Positions 1 through 11,300 of a DNA stretch of 64,000 nt are shown here, in pieces. This DNA comes from Oscheius tipulae (Eukaryota; Nematoda; Chromadorea; Rhabditida; Rhabditidae). The translations under genes were made by a program, and so were the position numbers. How positions within the stretch are numbered: the first letter of the stretch is position 1; each line of letters begins with the position of its first letter. The stretch lies in assembly GCA_037178975.1 (NCBI GenBank), contig JASJZH010000006.1:2108001-2172000 (forward strand), read 5' to 3'. The notes beneath the pieces are model-generated. The model did not search any database, had not been told where the DNA came from, and saw nothing but the letters and a program-made list of their open reading frames with translations.

Positions 1-3000
1 GCTTGTGGAAGTCTTAGCCGTTGTCGTTGGTTTGCTAGTGGAAGTCTTAGCCGTCGTGGTTGGCTTGCTAGTGGAAGTCTTAGCCGTTGTGGTTGGCTTA
101 CTCGTACTGGTCTTCAAAGTGGTGGTTGGCTTGCTAGTGGAAGTCTTAGCCGTTGTCGTTGGCTTGCTCGTAATGGTCTTCAAAGTGGTGGTTGGCTTGC
201 TAGTGGAAGTCTTAGCCGTCGTGGTTGGTTTGCTAGTGGAAGTCTTAGCCGTTGTCGTTGGTTTGCTAGTGGAAGTCTTAGCCGTTGTGGTTGGCTTGCT
301 AGTGGAAGTCTTAGCCGTTGTGGTTGGTTTGCTAGTGGAAGTCTTAGCCGTTGTCGTTGGCTTGCTAGTGGAAGTCTGAGCCGTTGTCGTTGGCTTGCTC
401 GTACTGGTCTTCAAAGTGGTGGTTGGCTTGCTAGTGGAAGTCTTAGCCGTTGTCGTTGGTTTGCTAGTGGAAGTCTTAGCCGTTGTGGTTGGCTTGCCAG
501 TGGAAGTCTTAGCCGTCGTGGTTGGCTTGCTAGTGGAAGTCTTAGCCGTTGTGGTTGGCTTGCTAGTGGAAGTCTTAGCCGTCGTGGTTGGTTTGCTAGT
601 GGAAGTCTTTGCCGTTGTGGTTGGCTTACTCGTACTGGTCTTTAAAGTGGTGGTTGGCTTGCTAGTGGAAGTCTTAGCCGTTGTCGTTGGTTTGCTAGTG
701 GAAGTCTTAGCCGTTGTGGTTGGCTTGCTAGTGGAAGTCTTAGCCGTCGTGGTTGGTTTGCTAGTGGAAGTCTTAGCCGTTGTCGTTGGTTTGCTAGTGG
801 AAGTCTTAGCCGTTGTGGTTGGCTTGCTAGTGGAAGTCTTAGCCGTCGTGGTTGGCTTGCTAGTGGAAGTCTTAGCCGTTGTGGTTGGTTTGCTAGTGGA
901 AGTCTTAGCCGTTGTCGTTGGTTTGCTAGTGGAAGTCTTAGCCGTTGTGGTTGGTTTGCTAGTGGAAGTCTTAGCCGTTGTGGTTGGCTTGCTAGTGGAA
1001 GTCTTAGCCGTAGTCGTTGGCTTGCTCGTACTGGTCTTCAAAGTGGTGGTTGGCTTGCTTGTGGAAGTTTTAGCCGTTGTCGTTGGCTTGCTAGTGGAAG
1101 TCTTAGCCGTTGTGGTTGGTTTGCTAGTGGAAGTCTTAGCCGTAGTCGTTGGCTTACTCGTACTGGTCTTCAAAGTGGTGGTTGGCTTGCTAGTGGAAGT
1201 CTTAGCCGTTGTGGTTGGCTTGCTAGTGGAAGTCTTAGCCGTTGTGGTTGGCTTGCTAGTGGAAGTCTTAGCCGTCGTGGTTGGTTTGCTAGTGGAAGTC
1301 TTTGCCGTTGTGGTTGGCTTACTCGTACTGGTCTTCAAAGTGGTGGTTGGCTTGCTAGTGGAAGTCTTAGCCGTTGTCGTTGGCTTGCTCGTACTGGTCT
1401 TCAAAGTGGTGGTTGGCTTGCTAGTGGAAGTCTTAGCCGTCGTGGTTGGCTTGCTAGTGGAAGTCTTAGCCGTCGTGGTTGGCTTGCTAGTGGAAGTCTT
1501 AGCCGTAGTCGTTGGCTTACTCGTACTGGTCTTCAAAGTGGTGGTTGGCTTGCTAGTGGAAGTCTTAGCCGTTGTGGTTGGCTTGCTAGTGGAAGTCTTA
1601 GCCGTCGTGGTTGGCTTGCTAGTGGAAGTCTTAGCCGTTGTGGTTGGCTTACTCGTACTGGTCTTCAAAGTGGTGGTTGGCTTGCTTGTGGAAGTCTTAG
1701 CCGTTGTCGTTGGTTTGCTAGTGGAAGTCTTAGCCGTTGTGGTTGGCTTGCTAGTGGAAGTCTTAGCCGTTGTGGTTGGCTTGCTAGTGGAAGTCTTAGC
1801 CGTCGTGGTTGGCTTGCTAGTGGAAGTCTTAGCCGTTGTGGTTGGCTTACTCGTACTGGTCTTCAAAGTGGTGGTTGGCTTGCTAGTGGAAGTCTTAGCC
1901 GTTGTCGTTGGCTTGCTCGTAATGGTCTTCAAAGTGGTGGTTGGCTTGCTAGTGGAAGTCTTAGCCGTTGTCGTTGGTTTGCTAGTGGAAGTCTTAGCCG
2001 TTGTGGTTGGCTTGCTAGTGGAAGTCTTAGCCGTCGTGGTTGGCTTGCTAGTGGAAGTCTTAGCCGTTGTCGTTGGTTTGCTAGTGGAAGTCTTAGCCGT
2101 TGTCGTTGGTTTGCTAGTGGAAGTCTTAGCCGTTGTCGTTGGCTTGCTAGTGGAAGTCTGAGCCGTTGTCGTTGGCTTGCTCGTACTGGTCTTCAAAGTG
2201 GTGGTTGGCTTGCTAGTGGAAGTCTTAGCCGTTGTCGTTGGTTTGCTAGTGGAAGTCTTAGCCGTTGTGGTTGGCTTGCTAGTGGAAGTCTTAGCCGTTG
2301 TGGTTGGCTTGCTAGTGGAAGTCTTAGCCGTCGTGGTTGGCTTGCTAGTGGAAGTCTTAGCCGTTGTGGTTGGCTTACTCGTACTGGTCTTCAAAGTGGT
2401 GGTTGGCTTGCTTGTGGAAGTCTTAGCCGTTGTCGTTGGTTTGCTAGTGGAAGTCTTAGCCGTTGTGGTTGGCTTACTCGTACTGGTCTTCAAAGTGGTG
2501 GTTGGCTTGCTTGTGGAAGTCTTAGCCGTTGTCGTTGGTTTGCTAGTGGAAGTCTTAGCCGTCGTGGTTGGCTTGCTAGTGGAAGTCTTAGCCGTTGTGG
2601 TTGGCTTACTCGTACTGGTCTTCAAAGTGGTGGTTGGCTTGCTAGTGGAAGTCTTAGCCGTTGTCGTTGGCTTGCTCGTAATGGTCTTCAAAGTGGTGGT
2701 TGGCTTGCTAGTGGAAGTCTTAGCCGTTGTCGTTGGTTTGCTAGTGGAAGTCTTAGCCGTTGTCGTTGGCTTGCTAGTGGAAGTCTTAGCCGTCGTGGTT
2801 GGCTTGCTAGTGGAAGTCTTAGCCGTTGTCGTTGGTTTGCTAGTGGAAGTCTTAGCCGTTGTCGTTGGTTTGCTAGTGGAAGTCTTAGCCGTTGTCGTTG
2901 GCTTGCTAGTGGAAGTCTGAGCCGTTGTCGTTGGCTTGCTCGTACTGGTCTTCAAAGTGGTGGTTGGCTTGCTAGTGGAAGTCTTAGCCGTTGTCGTTGG

Positions 3001-3760
3001 TTTGCTAGTGGAAGTCTTAGCCGTTGTGGTTGGCTTGCTAGTGGAAGTCTTAGCCGTCGTGGTTGGCTTGCTAGTGGAAGTCTTAGCCGTTGTCGTTGGT
3101 TTGCTAGTGGAAGTCTTAGCCGTTGTGGTTGGCTTGCTAGTGGAAGTCTTAGCCGTTGTGGTTGGCTTGCTAGTGGAAGTCTTAGCCGTCGTGGTTGGCT
3201 TGCTAGTGGAAGTCTTAGCCGTTGTGGTTGGCTTACTCGTACTGGTCTTCAAAGTGGTGGTTGGCTTGCTTGTGGAAGTCTTAGCCGTTGTCGTTGGTTT
3301 GCTAGTGGAAGTCTTAGCCGTTGTGGTTGGCTTACTCGTACTGGTCTTCAAAGTGGTGGTTGGCTTGCTTGTGGAAGTCTTAGCCGTTGTCGTTGGTTTG
3401 CTAGTGGAAGTCTTAGCCGTCGTGGTTGGCTTGCTAGTGGAAGTCTTAGCCGTTGTGGTTGGCTTACTCGTACTGGTCTTCAAAGTGGTGGTTGGCTTGC
3501 TAGTGGAAGTCTTAGCCGTTGTCGTTGGCTTGCTCGTACTGGTCTTCAAAGTGGTGGTTGGCTTGCTAGTGGAAGTCTTAGCCGTTGTGGTTGGTTTGCT
3601 AGTGGAAGTCTTAGCCGTTGTGGTTGGCTTGCTCGTACTTGTCTTCAAAGTGGTGGTTGGCTTGCTAGTGGAAGTCTTAGCCGTTGTGGTTGGTTTGCTC
3701 GTACTGGTCTTCAAAGTGGTGGTTGGCTTGCTAGTGGAAGTTTTAGCCGTAGTTTTTGGC
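1..3760. repeat. 33-bp coding minisatellite, about 114 units, with higher-order structure
   Basis: The array has a strict 33-bp period. Two main monomer classes differ at one block: on the plus strand one reads tagtggaagtcttagccg and the other cgtactggtcttcaaag, giving Ala or Leu in the encoded repeat. Single-base variants are scattered through it. A rare unit with tctgagcc (Gln for Lys on the coding strand) recurs near 377, 2159 and 2918, that is 54 and 23 units apart. A gtaatggtcttc unit recurs near 170, 1919 and 2678, the last two also 759 bp apart. Blocks of 23 units have therefore been duplicated. Because 33 is a multiple of three and no unit carries a stop, both strands are open; the minus strand is the coding one because it joins the spliced C6-domain exons. 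Confidence 0.95.
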
Positions 3761-4653
3761 TTGGTCGTGGTGATAACATTCGTAGTGGTCATTAGTGTTG
3801 ACGCGGTCATGCATGCCTGGTTTTGTACATTACAATCTTTACTCTTAACTTACTGTAGGATTCCAACAGCCTACGTATTTGAAATGGTATTTGTTGCTGC
3901 TGTCCATAGTTTTTATTTCCCATCGTAAATGCCTGTGTGCTTTTTTTTTAAAATGAGGTTCACCTTTGTTTGTGACTGCATTCTGCTGTTGTTTCTGGTT
4001 CGTACGACACTGTCATATACGACTGTGTATTTTCAAATGCCACCAGCGAATATGATTCTCCTGGACATTCAATTATTGCTTCACGACAGCTTTGTTTTGA
4101 TTCGTATCTGTGGAAGCGGTTAATGTCCGTTTTCGACGCACCTTATTTCTGGTCGTTTCCACTCATTGATACAGTTACTTGCCAATGTTTTGGTGCTTAT
4201 CCGGTGGCAATTTTGACATCCTGTTGTTTTTGGATGTTATGTCCTATACATGCGGTTATACCTGTTTCTTCCTCGGAGGACTGACTCGATGAGTAGTCGT
4301 CGTATTCAACCTAAATCACGATCACATATGTTTGTTTCATTGGGTTTTTTTTGTAGTTTTGCTAGACACAATAACAATACAGGGCTTTTCAGAACATCCT
4401 TGTCCACAAACTAAAAACTCACAGGCAAGTAAACGGGAATGGGACGTGGACGGTTTCCACCTCTTTCTCCATAGCCCCTGTATCCTCCACCTCCAGCTGG
4501 GTTTGGCGGGTCTACTCCCCCACCATAACCATTCAAAAAGCTCATCTTGCTATCAGAATAGTTGGAAGGAGTATTTTCCTCGGAGGATTCCGGTTTCTTC
4601 GTAGCAGAAGAAATAGGTAGAGTGAGAAGCAATAGGATGATGAGATGCCACAT
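1..4653 (-). CDS. Secreted C6-domain protein with giant Thr/Ser-rich mucin-like repeat tail (3' end outside window)
   Basis: Start ATG at 4653-4651. Exons (minus): 4653-4423, 4310-4262, 4220-4142, 4107-3964, 3932-3854, and 3816 running off the left edge; all phases agree. Residues 1-17 form a signal peptide (MWHLIILLLLTLPISSA). A Gly/Pro-rich and then Ser/acidic linker follows. The cysteine domain has CxxC (CQNC), then SC-x6-C, then single cysteines ending in GCWNP, which fits the nematode C6 domain (family knowledge). Exon 6 gives 1272 codons in the window, nearly all 11-residue units of the type SKPTTTAKTST with a variant SKPTTTLKTST. The tail should be a heavily O-glycosylated, lysine-containing mucin. 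Introns 3, 4 and 5 are only 34, 31 and 37 nt. The model is supported exon by exon by the paralogue at 5699-6877. A cuticle-coat, eggshell or adhesive role is only inference. Confidence 0.8.
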
Positions 4654-5698
4654 TTCTTCGACGAACGAAACGTTCTCTAGACTGATTTAAGTATCGCCTT
4701 AATGTTTTGTCTAGATAGCTCATACTTCGAACAAGGAAGAGAGTGAAATTCATGCGTTTCCAAAAGAACACATTTGCATGGAGCGTCAGTTTGTCATGCC
4801 CGCAAATTGATATTTAAGCCTTGATGGCACCTTTTGAAATCTAAGGTTCCATGCGGAGTGGCATTTGAGTGTTGGATACATCTTTGCATGCTCCCAAACT
4901 TGTGAACACATATACTTTCATATTTTCTCTTTTCTTTGTTATTTTTCAGCGTTTCTCCTGTGAGACGACTTGCCAGCACGAATATGAAGAAAAATGTAGC
5001 GTCATATTAAACTGCTTGTATTTAAATCAAAACATTGTTTTGCAATCTAAAAATGTTTTTAGTTGACTACAAGGACTGCTTTGATACAGTTAGAGAAGGA
5101 AACTTATCTTTCGATTGCAAGAGCACCGTGAAACAAAGCAGTACTATGCACAAAAGCATAGCTCTGCCTCTGTTTTTTTAAGCTTTCACCGTATTAATTT
5201 TTTGTTGCCAACCTAACTTAGCAGAGTCAAACATGGAACGATTGTTGGAACTGGAACAGGCTATCTGACCCAACAGTGTGATATTATACCTAGTATTCTC
5301 TAAACATTTACGAAACTTGACATGTTTACAGAACTGTAGGGGCTTTGACGTTTCCGTCTACAACAACGACTCATATTGAAAGATATACACTTCATTTTAC
5401 TTCAAGGTCTTTTAACTAAACAACGTGTTACATCGATCCCAGCAAAGTGTCTCTGCTATTTCTGTTTTTGCACACACTACATCGTCGAACTGTCACCAGA
5501 ATTTTCCACGTAATATCTGGCCGTATGTTATCTTTAGTTACTTTAACTTGTTACTACAGGCTCGGAATGTCTTCTCAGTCTCTGTTAGCAGATCATCAAA
5601 GAAACTCAGTAAAAATTCCAGTCAATTAGACGACTGGTGGGTTTCAAATCTAAACTTCTTGCCTCAATAGTTTTCGTGCAAATGTTTATTGTCTCAAC
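4654..5698. other. Intergenic region between the first two C6-domain genes
   Basis: No exon with matching splice sites or family similarity was found. The stretch is AT-rich and should hold the promoter of the leftward gene that starts at 4653. Nothing else is supported. Confidence 0.5.
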
Positions 5699-6877
5699 TC
5701 ATTTTCCAGGGATTCTTCTTGTTGTTCGTGTAAACGACCAGCGGGTAGTTGTGGGTCTGTTTGAAGTTGAAGGTCTGCGAGTGGTTTGAGCAGGTGGTGA
5801 GCGTGTAGTTGTGGGTCTGTTTGAAGTTGAAGGTCTGCGAGTGGTTTGAGCAGGTGGCGAGCGTGTAGTTGTGGGTCTGTTTGAAGTTGAAGGTCTGCGA
5901 GTGGTTTGAGCAGGTGGCGAGCGTGTAGTTGTGGGTCTGTTTGAAGTTGAAGGTCTGCGAGTGGTTTGAGCAGGTGGCGAGCGTGTAGTTGTGGGTCTGT
6001 TTGAAGTTGAAGACCGGCGAGTCGTTGTTGATGGTTGTCGTGCCGTTGTTGGTATATTGGTAGTTGGCTCATTTCGCGTTGCAGGGCAAGCCTGAAAATG
6101 TATCCCTTTCGTTAGTTAGCTAACTCACATAAGGATTCCAACAGGCAACATATTTGAAGTCGTACTTATCTCCGCTATTCATGAGTTCAACCTCCCATCT
6201 AAATATTTATAAGGACAGCTGAAAAGAACTTACCTGTGATTGCGACACTTTGCTTCGGCCTTCGAATCGTAGTTAGCAACTGCAGATGAATCCTTGTTTT
6301 TGAACACGACCAAGTATTCCCCATTTCCATTACATTCCAACTCAGCTTGGCATTCGTCTTTCTTTTTTGAATACCTGCACCATTTAAAGCGTTTCTTTCC
6401 GACTAACCTCATTCTTGCGTTTGCCCATTCACCATCACACGTACTCCTTATCCGCGGTTTGCGAATTTTAGGACATTTCCGACAACCTAAACGTGTAGCT
6501 CAGACTAATACTATAACTTACCTCGCTCTTCCGAAGAACTGCTGCTGGATCTACTGTAACTGTCGAACTGAAAATAACTGTTAAGCAAACGATATTTGGC
6601 GTCAAGAAAAATGTTTTGGCTTGTCCTGAGAGAAGAACTGTGAGGTTGGCAAGCGATTATAAAAACGTACCATCGGTGGAAAGTAGCCTGGATAGGTTTG
6701 AGGTGGATATTGAGCTCCTCCTCCACCGTAGCTTCCTCCTCCGTAGTTATCTCTTGCATTTCTGACTACTGTTTGATTGATAGAGATTGTTCCGTCGTCT
6801 TCGGAAAATGCCAAGTTCGAAGCCGATGTGACTGGAACGATGAGGAAAAGTAAAGGAAGAACAGAAAGAAGGCCCAT
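5699..6877 (-). CDS. Secreted C6-domain protein with 20-residue mucin-like repeats
   Basis: ATG at 6877-6875, stop TGA at 5701-5699. Exons (minus): 6877-6671, 6567-6522, 6486-6408, 6374-6234, 6198-6129, 6091-5699; total 311 aa. Signal peptide MGLLSVLPLLFLIVPVTSAS, a Gly/Tyr/Pro linker (GGGSYGGGG), a Ser-rich acidic patch, then a C6-like domain with CRKC, a cysteine pair in DECQAELEC, KC and ACWNPY. The last exon encodes about 4.5 copies of a 20-residue repeat containing PSTSNRPTTTR and SPPAQTTR, rich in Thr, Ser, Pro and Arg. Every intron position matches the neighbour at 1-4653, so the two are duplicates, yet their tails are built from unrelated repeats. The 33-nt intron 3 has no in-frame stop and could be retained without truncating the protein. 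Confidence 0.82.
5745..6016. repeat. 60-bp coding tandem repeat, about 4.5 copies
   Basis: A 60-bp unit (plus strand containing gggtctgtttgaagttgaag) repeats almost perfectly in register. It encodes the 20-residue Thr/Ser/Pro/Arg tail repeat of the minus-strand C6-domain gene. The outermost copies have diverged. Confidence 0.95.
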
Positions 6878-7672
6878 TCTCTGCGATAAAAGAAATGTGC
6901 TTTATCTGCTTTTAAATAAGGAACAATGTTTTGTCTGTATGTCATACTTTAAAGAATGAATACTTCGAAAAACGAAGAACGATGAGAGTTCACAAAATAT
7001 TGAAACGTTTTCAAAACAACACGTTTATGTGATTCACTTTTTGAACGTGTCATTTCAAATATCGGGTCTTCCTTATCTTAAATCACTGGATCATTTACGG
7101 TATAGTTCAAGAAGGAATAAGAAAGAAACCTCGATAGTGAAAGCTTGTGGTAATAACCGAACTAGAAGGTCAGTCTCTACGCAGCTTGAAGGCTTTTACG
7201 ATAATTTTATAGCCACAACGTGAAAAAGTATACGTTAATTTGTTTAACACCAGACGCAGTGAAATGCAAGGATGAGGTTAGTCTGTTAGAAATGCTTTAA
7301 ATGACGGCTTGCACATAACTACGGGTCAAAAGTTAAAGTTTCGCTTTGGACTAATCAAAGCTCCGATTCTCCTAGGGTCTGTAAATGCTTCCCTGCTACA
7401 CATTGAAAATCTTCTTGAAAGTGTTGAGGGAAAATCATTATCAGCAATGAGGGCGTGGCTCACTTTTTATGCTCCACATTTCTTGCAGATTTTAGGGTGA
7501 GAACTTTACTTTTTGAGCCCACTGAGAAGTCTGGCTCACACAACAAGACTGAGTTATTGTCGCTTCTAATGTCATATGCTTCAACTAATTCCCCAGTAGG
7601 TAATCCAGAGCTGACAGCACCATTACTACAAAATTTATTTCCCTGAGTATATCGTTCAGACAAAAAGAAGTC
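6878..7672. other. Intergenic region between C6-domain genes two and three
   Basis: No supported gene. Short open frames here lack splice support or protein-like composition. The region should contain the promoter of the gene starting at 6877 and the 3' end of the gene ending at 7673. Confidence 0.5.
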
Positions 7673-8370
7673 TTATTTCTTAAGGGCATCAAGAAGTGGG
7701 GGCTCGACGACATTGATCTCGCTTGTGGCATTTGTAGCGCCAACGAGAGGTGCAACACGACGGATCTGGCATCCAACATACTTAAAGGTGTAGTCTTCTT
7801 TCTGGATCGTGTCAGCTTCCCATCTAAAGTCAATCATTTTCAAAGTGATAGACGCTAATGAACTCACTTTCCCTTCTTGTTGCACTTGATTACGCGCTGG
7901 ACATTCTGACCCCAGGATAGGACCTGATTGTCGTTTTTGTCGTTGATTCCGTACAAGTTGTACACGTCGTTGTCGAAGGGACATGTGAGAACGGCGCGCT
8001 TGCAGCCATCTTTGTCCTTGAGGTAGCTGATGCTGATTTTCTTGAAACCGTTGTCAGTGTACTTCTTGGGGTCCTTGCAGTGACATTCTAAAACGGAATA
8101 CACTATGGAAGACCGGCTGATACTACTCTTGTGCTCCTTAGATTCAGACTTGGAACGAGATCTGGATCGCGATCGGGATTCGGAAGAGCTGCTGGAAGAG
8201 CGACGATGATGGCCATGATGTCCGTAGTGTCCCTGTGGCCAATAGCTAGGCTGACCGTAAGAAGGATTGGCGGCCGGTTGACTAGGATAAGCAGGTCCAG
8301 AATCAGCAGCTCCTCCGTAGGTTTGAGCCGCAGTCAGCGCCACGAGTGCGAGAGCAATGAGAAGTTTCAT
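7673..8370 (-). CDS. Secreted C6-domain protein without mucin tail
   Basis: ATG at 8370-8368, stop TAA at 7675-7673. Exons (minus): 8370-8127, 8087-7868, 7823-7673; 204 aa. Signal peptide MKLLIALALVALTAAQ; then a Gly/Pro/His-rich stretch (GHYGHHGHH) and a Ser/Arg run resembling an SR repeat, followed by a C6-like domain with CHC, GCKRAVLTC, KC and GCQ. The family's last exon start (acceptor, then WEADTI..., YVGC) is shared with the two paralogues to the left, but after YVGC the protein ends within about 35 residues instead of entering a mucin tail. The 39-nt first intron is also open in frame, so an unspliced reading is possible. Molecular function is unknown; a secreted extracellular protein is the safe statement. 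Confidence 0.82.
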
Positions 8371-11300
8371 TTTCGAATGTTGAATGGTCAGACCCTTCCC
8401 ATTTTATACGAACTGGAAACAAGATATGTTTAGTCTAGGAGCGTCAGCGCAGCGCGTCGTATTCCGAATCACCATGTCGATGTTGTATTTGTTTGAAGAA
8501 AACCAATGGAGAAACGATGGTCCAGATCCTTGTACATTACCGAAAAGATGTTTCAAAAAAGTTTGTCGTTGTCATTTCTGATCTCTTAGATCATCTGGTT
8601 TTTACAACGGAATGTTTCTGTTATAAAGGAGCCTGTTACAAAATGAACTACAGGCAGATTTACAACAATGTTGAAAACATCTGCACCGAATGTTCTGCTC
8701 ATTTGGCTGACCATGAGAACGCTTCTGTTTTCAACCTTGTACTACCACTAACACAATGCACGTTGAAATACACTAGGAAGATCGTAATAGTGTGTAGAAG
8801 TGGATCGATGAAGCGTATTAAGACATCAATGATCTCAAAGATACAGATTTTCCATTTTATTCGCTTAGTTTTGGCCTTTTCCCAAGGATAATCTGGATGG
8901 CTGGTGCGTGGCAGTACGATCCCAAAAAAAATGTTGAATTATTTGGATTGTTGACGTGAACGGGACTAAGCTGGATTCTAATCCATGCTGAGTTATGATT
9001 ATTTCTTACAATCCCTGTTCAATTTCAGTTTATCTTTCGAGCGATGGCGTTGGTCTATTTTTTTGTCCAGGCAGTCCAAAAACATTAGAAACGTTTTCCG
9101 CATAATGAGGTCATTTAGAACTGGTCATGCCTTCCTGGCCCAATAAGTAGAATGGCAGTAAGAGCGAAACTGCACAGACCACCCCTGTGAAATTCCCCAC
9201 CAAAAAGAAACTGCGTTCGACTCTGAGAGTGTTTTGATCCAGTCACTAAAGTGAACATTCGTTCCATGCAGTACAATTCCAGTAATGAAGTAGACATGTC
9301 TTTTCATCAAGATTCGCTTTATTCAGTAGATTACATTTTACAGCTTGCGCAACAGTGTCAACTTCCGTCTTGGTCTGTTTCCTTTTCCGGTGAATTTAGG
9401 ATGTTCTCTTTTTGGTGCTACTGCTTTATGTTTGAAACATCCTCCCCCTCTTACGTTTAGACTGGGTGGTCTGCTTGAGACCCGCAAAAAATACTTTCAA
9501 TTAGTATTAGGACTCGCTGACTGTCTGCGCTCTATGATCTTCTTTTTTTCACAGTGGGGCCTCCGGATATCACAAAGCCGTCAAACATATCCAAAAAGAC
9601 TTTAACTGATAGTTGGAAACACTAATTTGCAAAAATATAATTTTATAACCTATGTGTACGTGTTTGCCTACTACGTAGAGTGTCCGTTTTTCGGCTTGAT
9701 AATTTCCCTTATTCGATAGTTAAGTCAAGCGAGCTAATCCGAGCAATGTGTGGTCGAAAGCGCTACGTCTTCACACTTCAACGGATCTTCCTCTAATGGG
9801 AGTGATCCAACGTTACTCTTCTTGGCCATAATTTTATAACAATCTGCTCTTCAATAAGTAAATAGCGACAAATCTATACTCTGTCCATTTGCTCTGAGTC
9901 AATCGGTTCCTCTCGACTACCCACAAGAAAAAGTTGTTTCATCTGTGGGTGTGTTCAACAACCCCCCGCCAGAATGACAGGATATGATTAGGCTGGGAGA
10001 GGAAGGGGAACGTTTTTGTCAGGACCTATGGACAGAGCTGATTGCGGGTGGCCGTGAGAAGCATTGTCTTAAATTTTTCGGTCAGATTTATCACCTCCCT
10101 TTACAGTAATCATTGCTATTAAAATCGGGACGAAGCAAAACTTCCGGGAAATGTCACAGAGGCATCCCGAAAAATATGAAGGAAAATAAAACTAATTCTC
10201 AGAGCTTTCTCGCCTCCACACAGATATTTCACCGAAAAAAGGAGTAATCGTGTTTTGGGCCGAAAAGACTAGAGAACACACCCATTTTCATTGTTATTTC
10301 AGTTACGAGACGGGGTTCCTGGATTACACCCCGTTCGAAAACGAGGAGGAAGTCAAAGTTCGCGTATTTGAGCCCCTCCGCCGCGTTCGTTTTTATAACG
10401 TGGCGCCTCCCTAATACAAAATCTATGATGTTGCTACTTTGTTTTGTTTGGAACTGTTAATTCTCTGCATTTTGATTCTGATTTTGGTCGGTTCGAAGTA
10501 TCTAGTTCGAAAAGTCCTGATTTGTTTCGGAACACTGGTCAAACTACTGCTTGCCATGTTTACTTAATGAGTGTCCTTTCAAGTTGCTTTGATTGCATTG
10601 AGAGACCTCCCCGCGAACAGAAAAATCAAAGCTTGTGAGAGCTGAAAGCACTTTCAGAGTGTCAGTTGACATCGCGAACACCGCGAGAGTCGAATGTTTT
10701 TGTGCGCTACGGCGTAGGACTACGTTCCCTCTGGTCTAACAAACGAATAAAAACATTTAACATTCATCACGGCATTTCCTTGCCTTAAATGTGTCTGATC
10801 TCCTCCTTCATCTTTCTTGTGGGTCATGGAAGACGAGTAGTCTCGAAAAAAGTGCCATCATCTTGCCTCGTCGTTCCCAAATAAAACTTTCCCGCTCGCA
10901 ACCCCCAAACCGACCACCCAACCCTTTTTATGGCTACCTGTTGCGACAAGCGCACCCGGCTGGCAGGATTGACCATAACTTCGACTGAAATGTCAGCAAC
11001 ATGCCTTTTTATTGCTTCTCAAAGACGAAAAGACTTCACCGCCGCAACAGTTTACAACTCGGCTGTCGTATTTGAAAGAAAAGACGTCTTTTCATCTCTC
11101 TCCTACACTGGTGACTCGCTACTGCCACCCGAGGAAATGAACATCCTGCTGGTAATGAGCAGCAACCACGCAGTAGTCAATCTTACTTTACGCTTTTTCA
11201 CTCTTGAGTTCTACGTTACACTTTGTGTGACAACGAACTCAGACACTCTACGTAATCACTAAACTTTGTTGTTAGCTTTTTGGATAATTTTCCACTCTTC

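Noticed and set aside
5-3928. Long plus-strand frames of VVVGLLVEVLA repeats
   Set aside because: They are the antisense reading of the 33-bp repeat. The minus strand joins spliced C6-domain exons and has a paralogue; the plus reading is a repeated hydrophobic string with no start context.
1-6016. CRISPR-like arrays
   Set aside because: The repeats are contiguous coding minisatellites with no spacers, in a eukaryotic genome.
5686-6072. Minus-strand frame with repeated LQLQTDPQLHARHLLKPLAD
   Set aside because: It is a shifted frame of the 60-bp repeat. The frame that continues from the C6 domain reads Thr/Ser/Pro/Arg and ends in a proper stop at 5699.
8493-8891. 132-codon plus-strand open frame
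   Set aside because: No signal peptide, domain, splice partner or paralogue; composition looks random.
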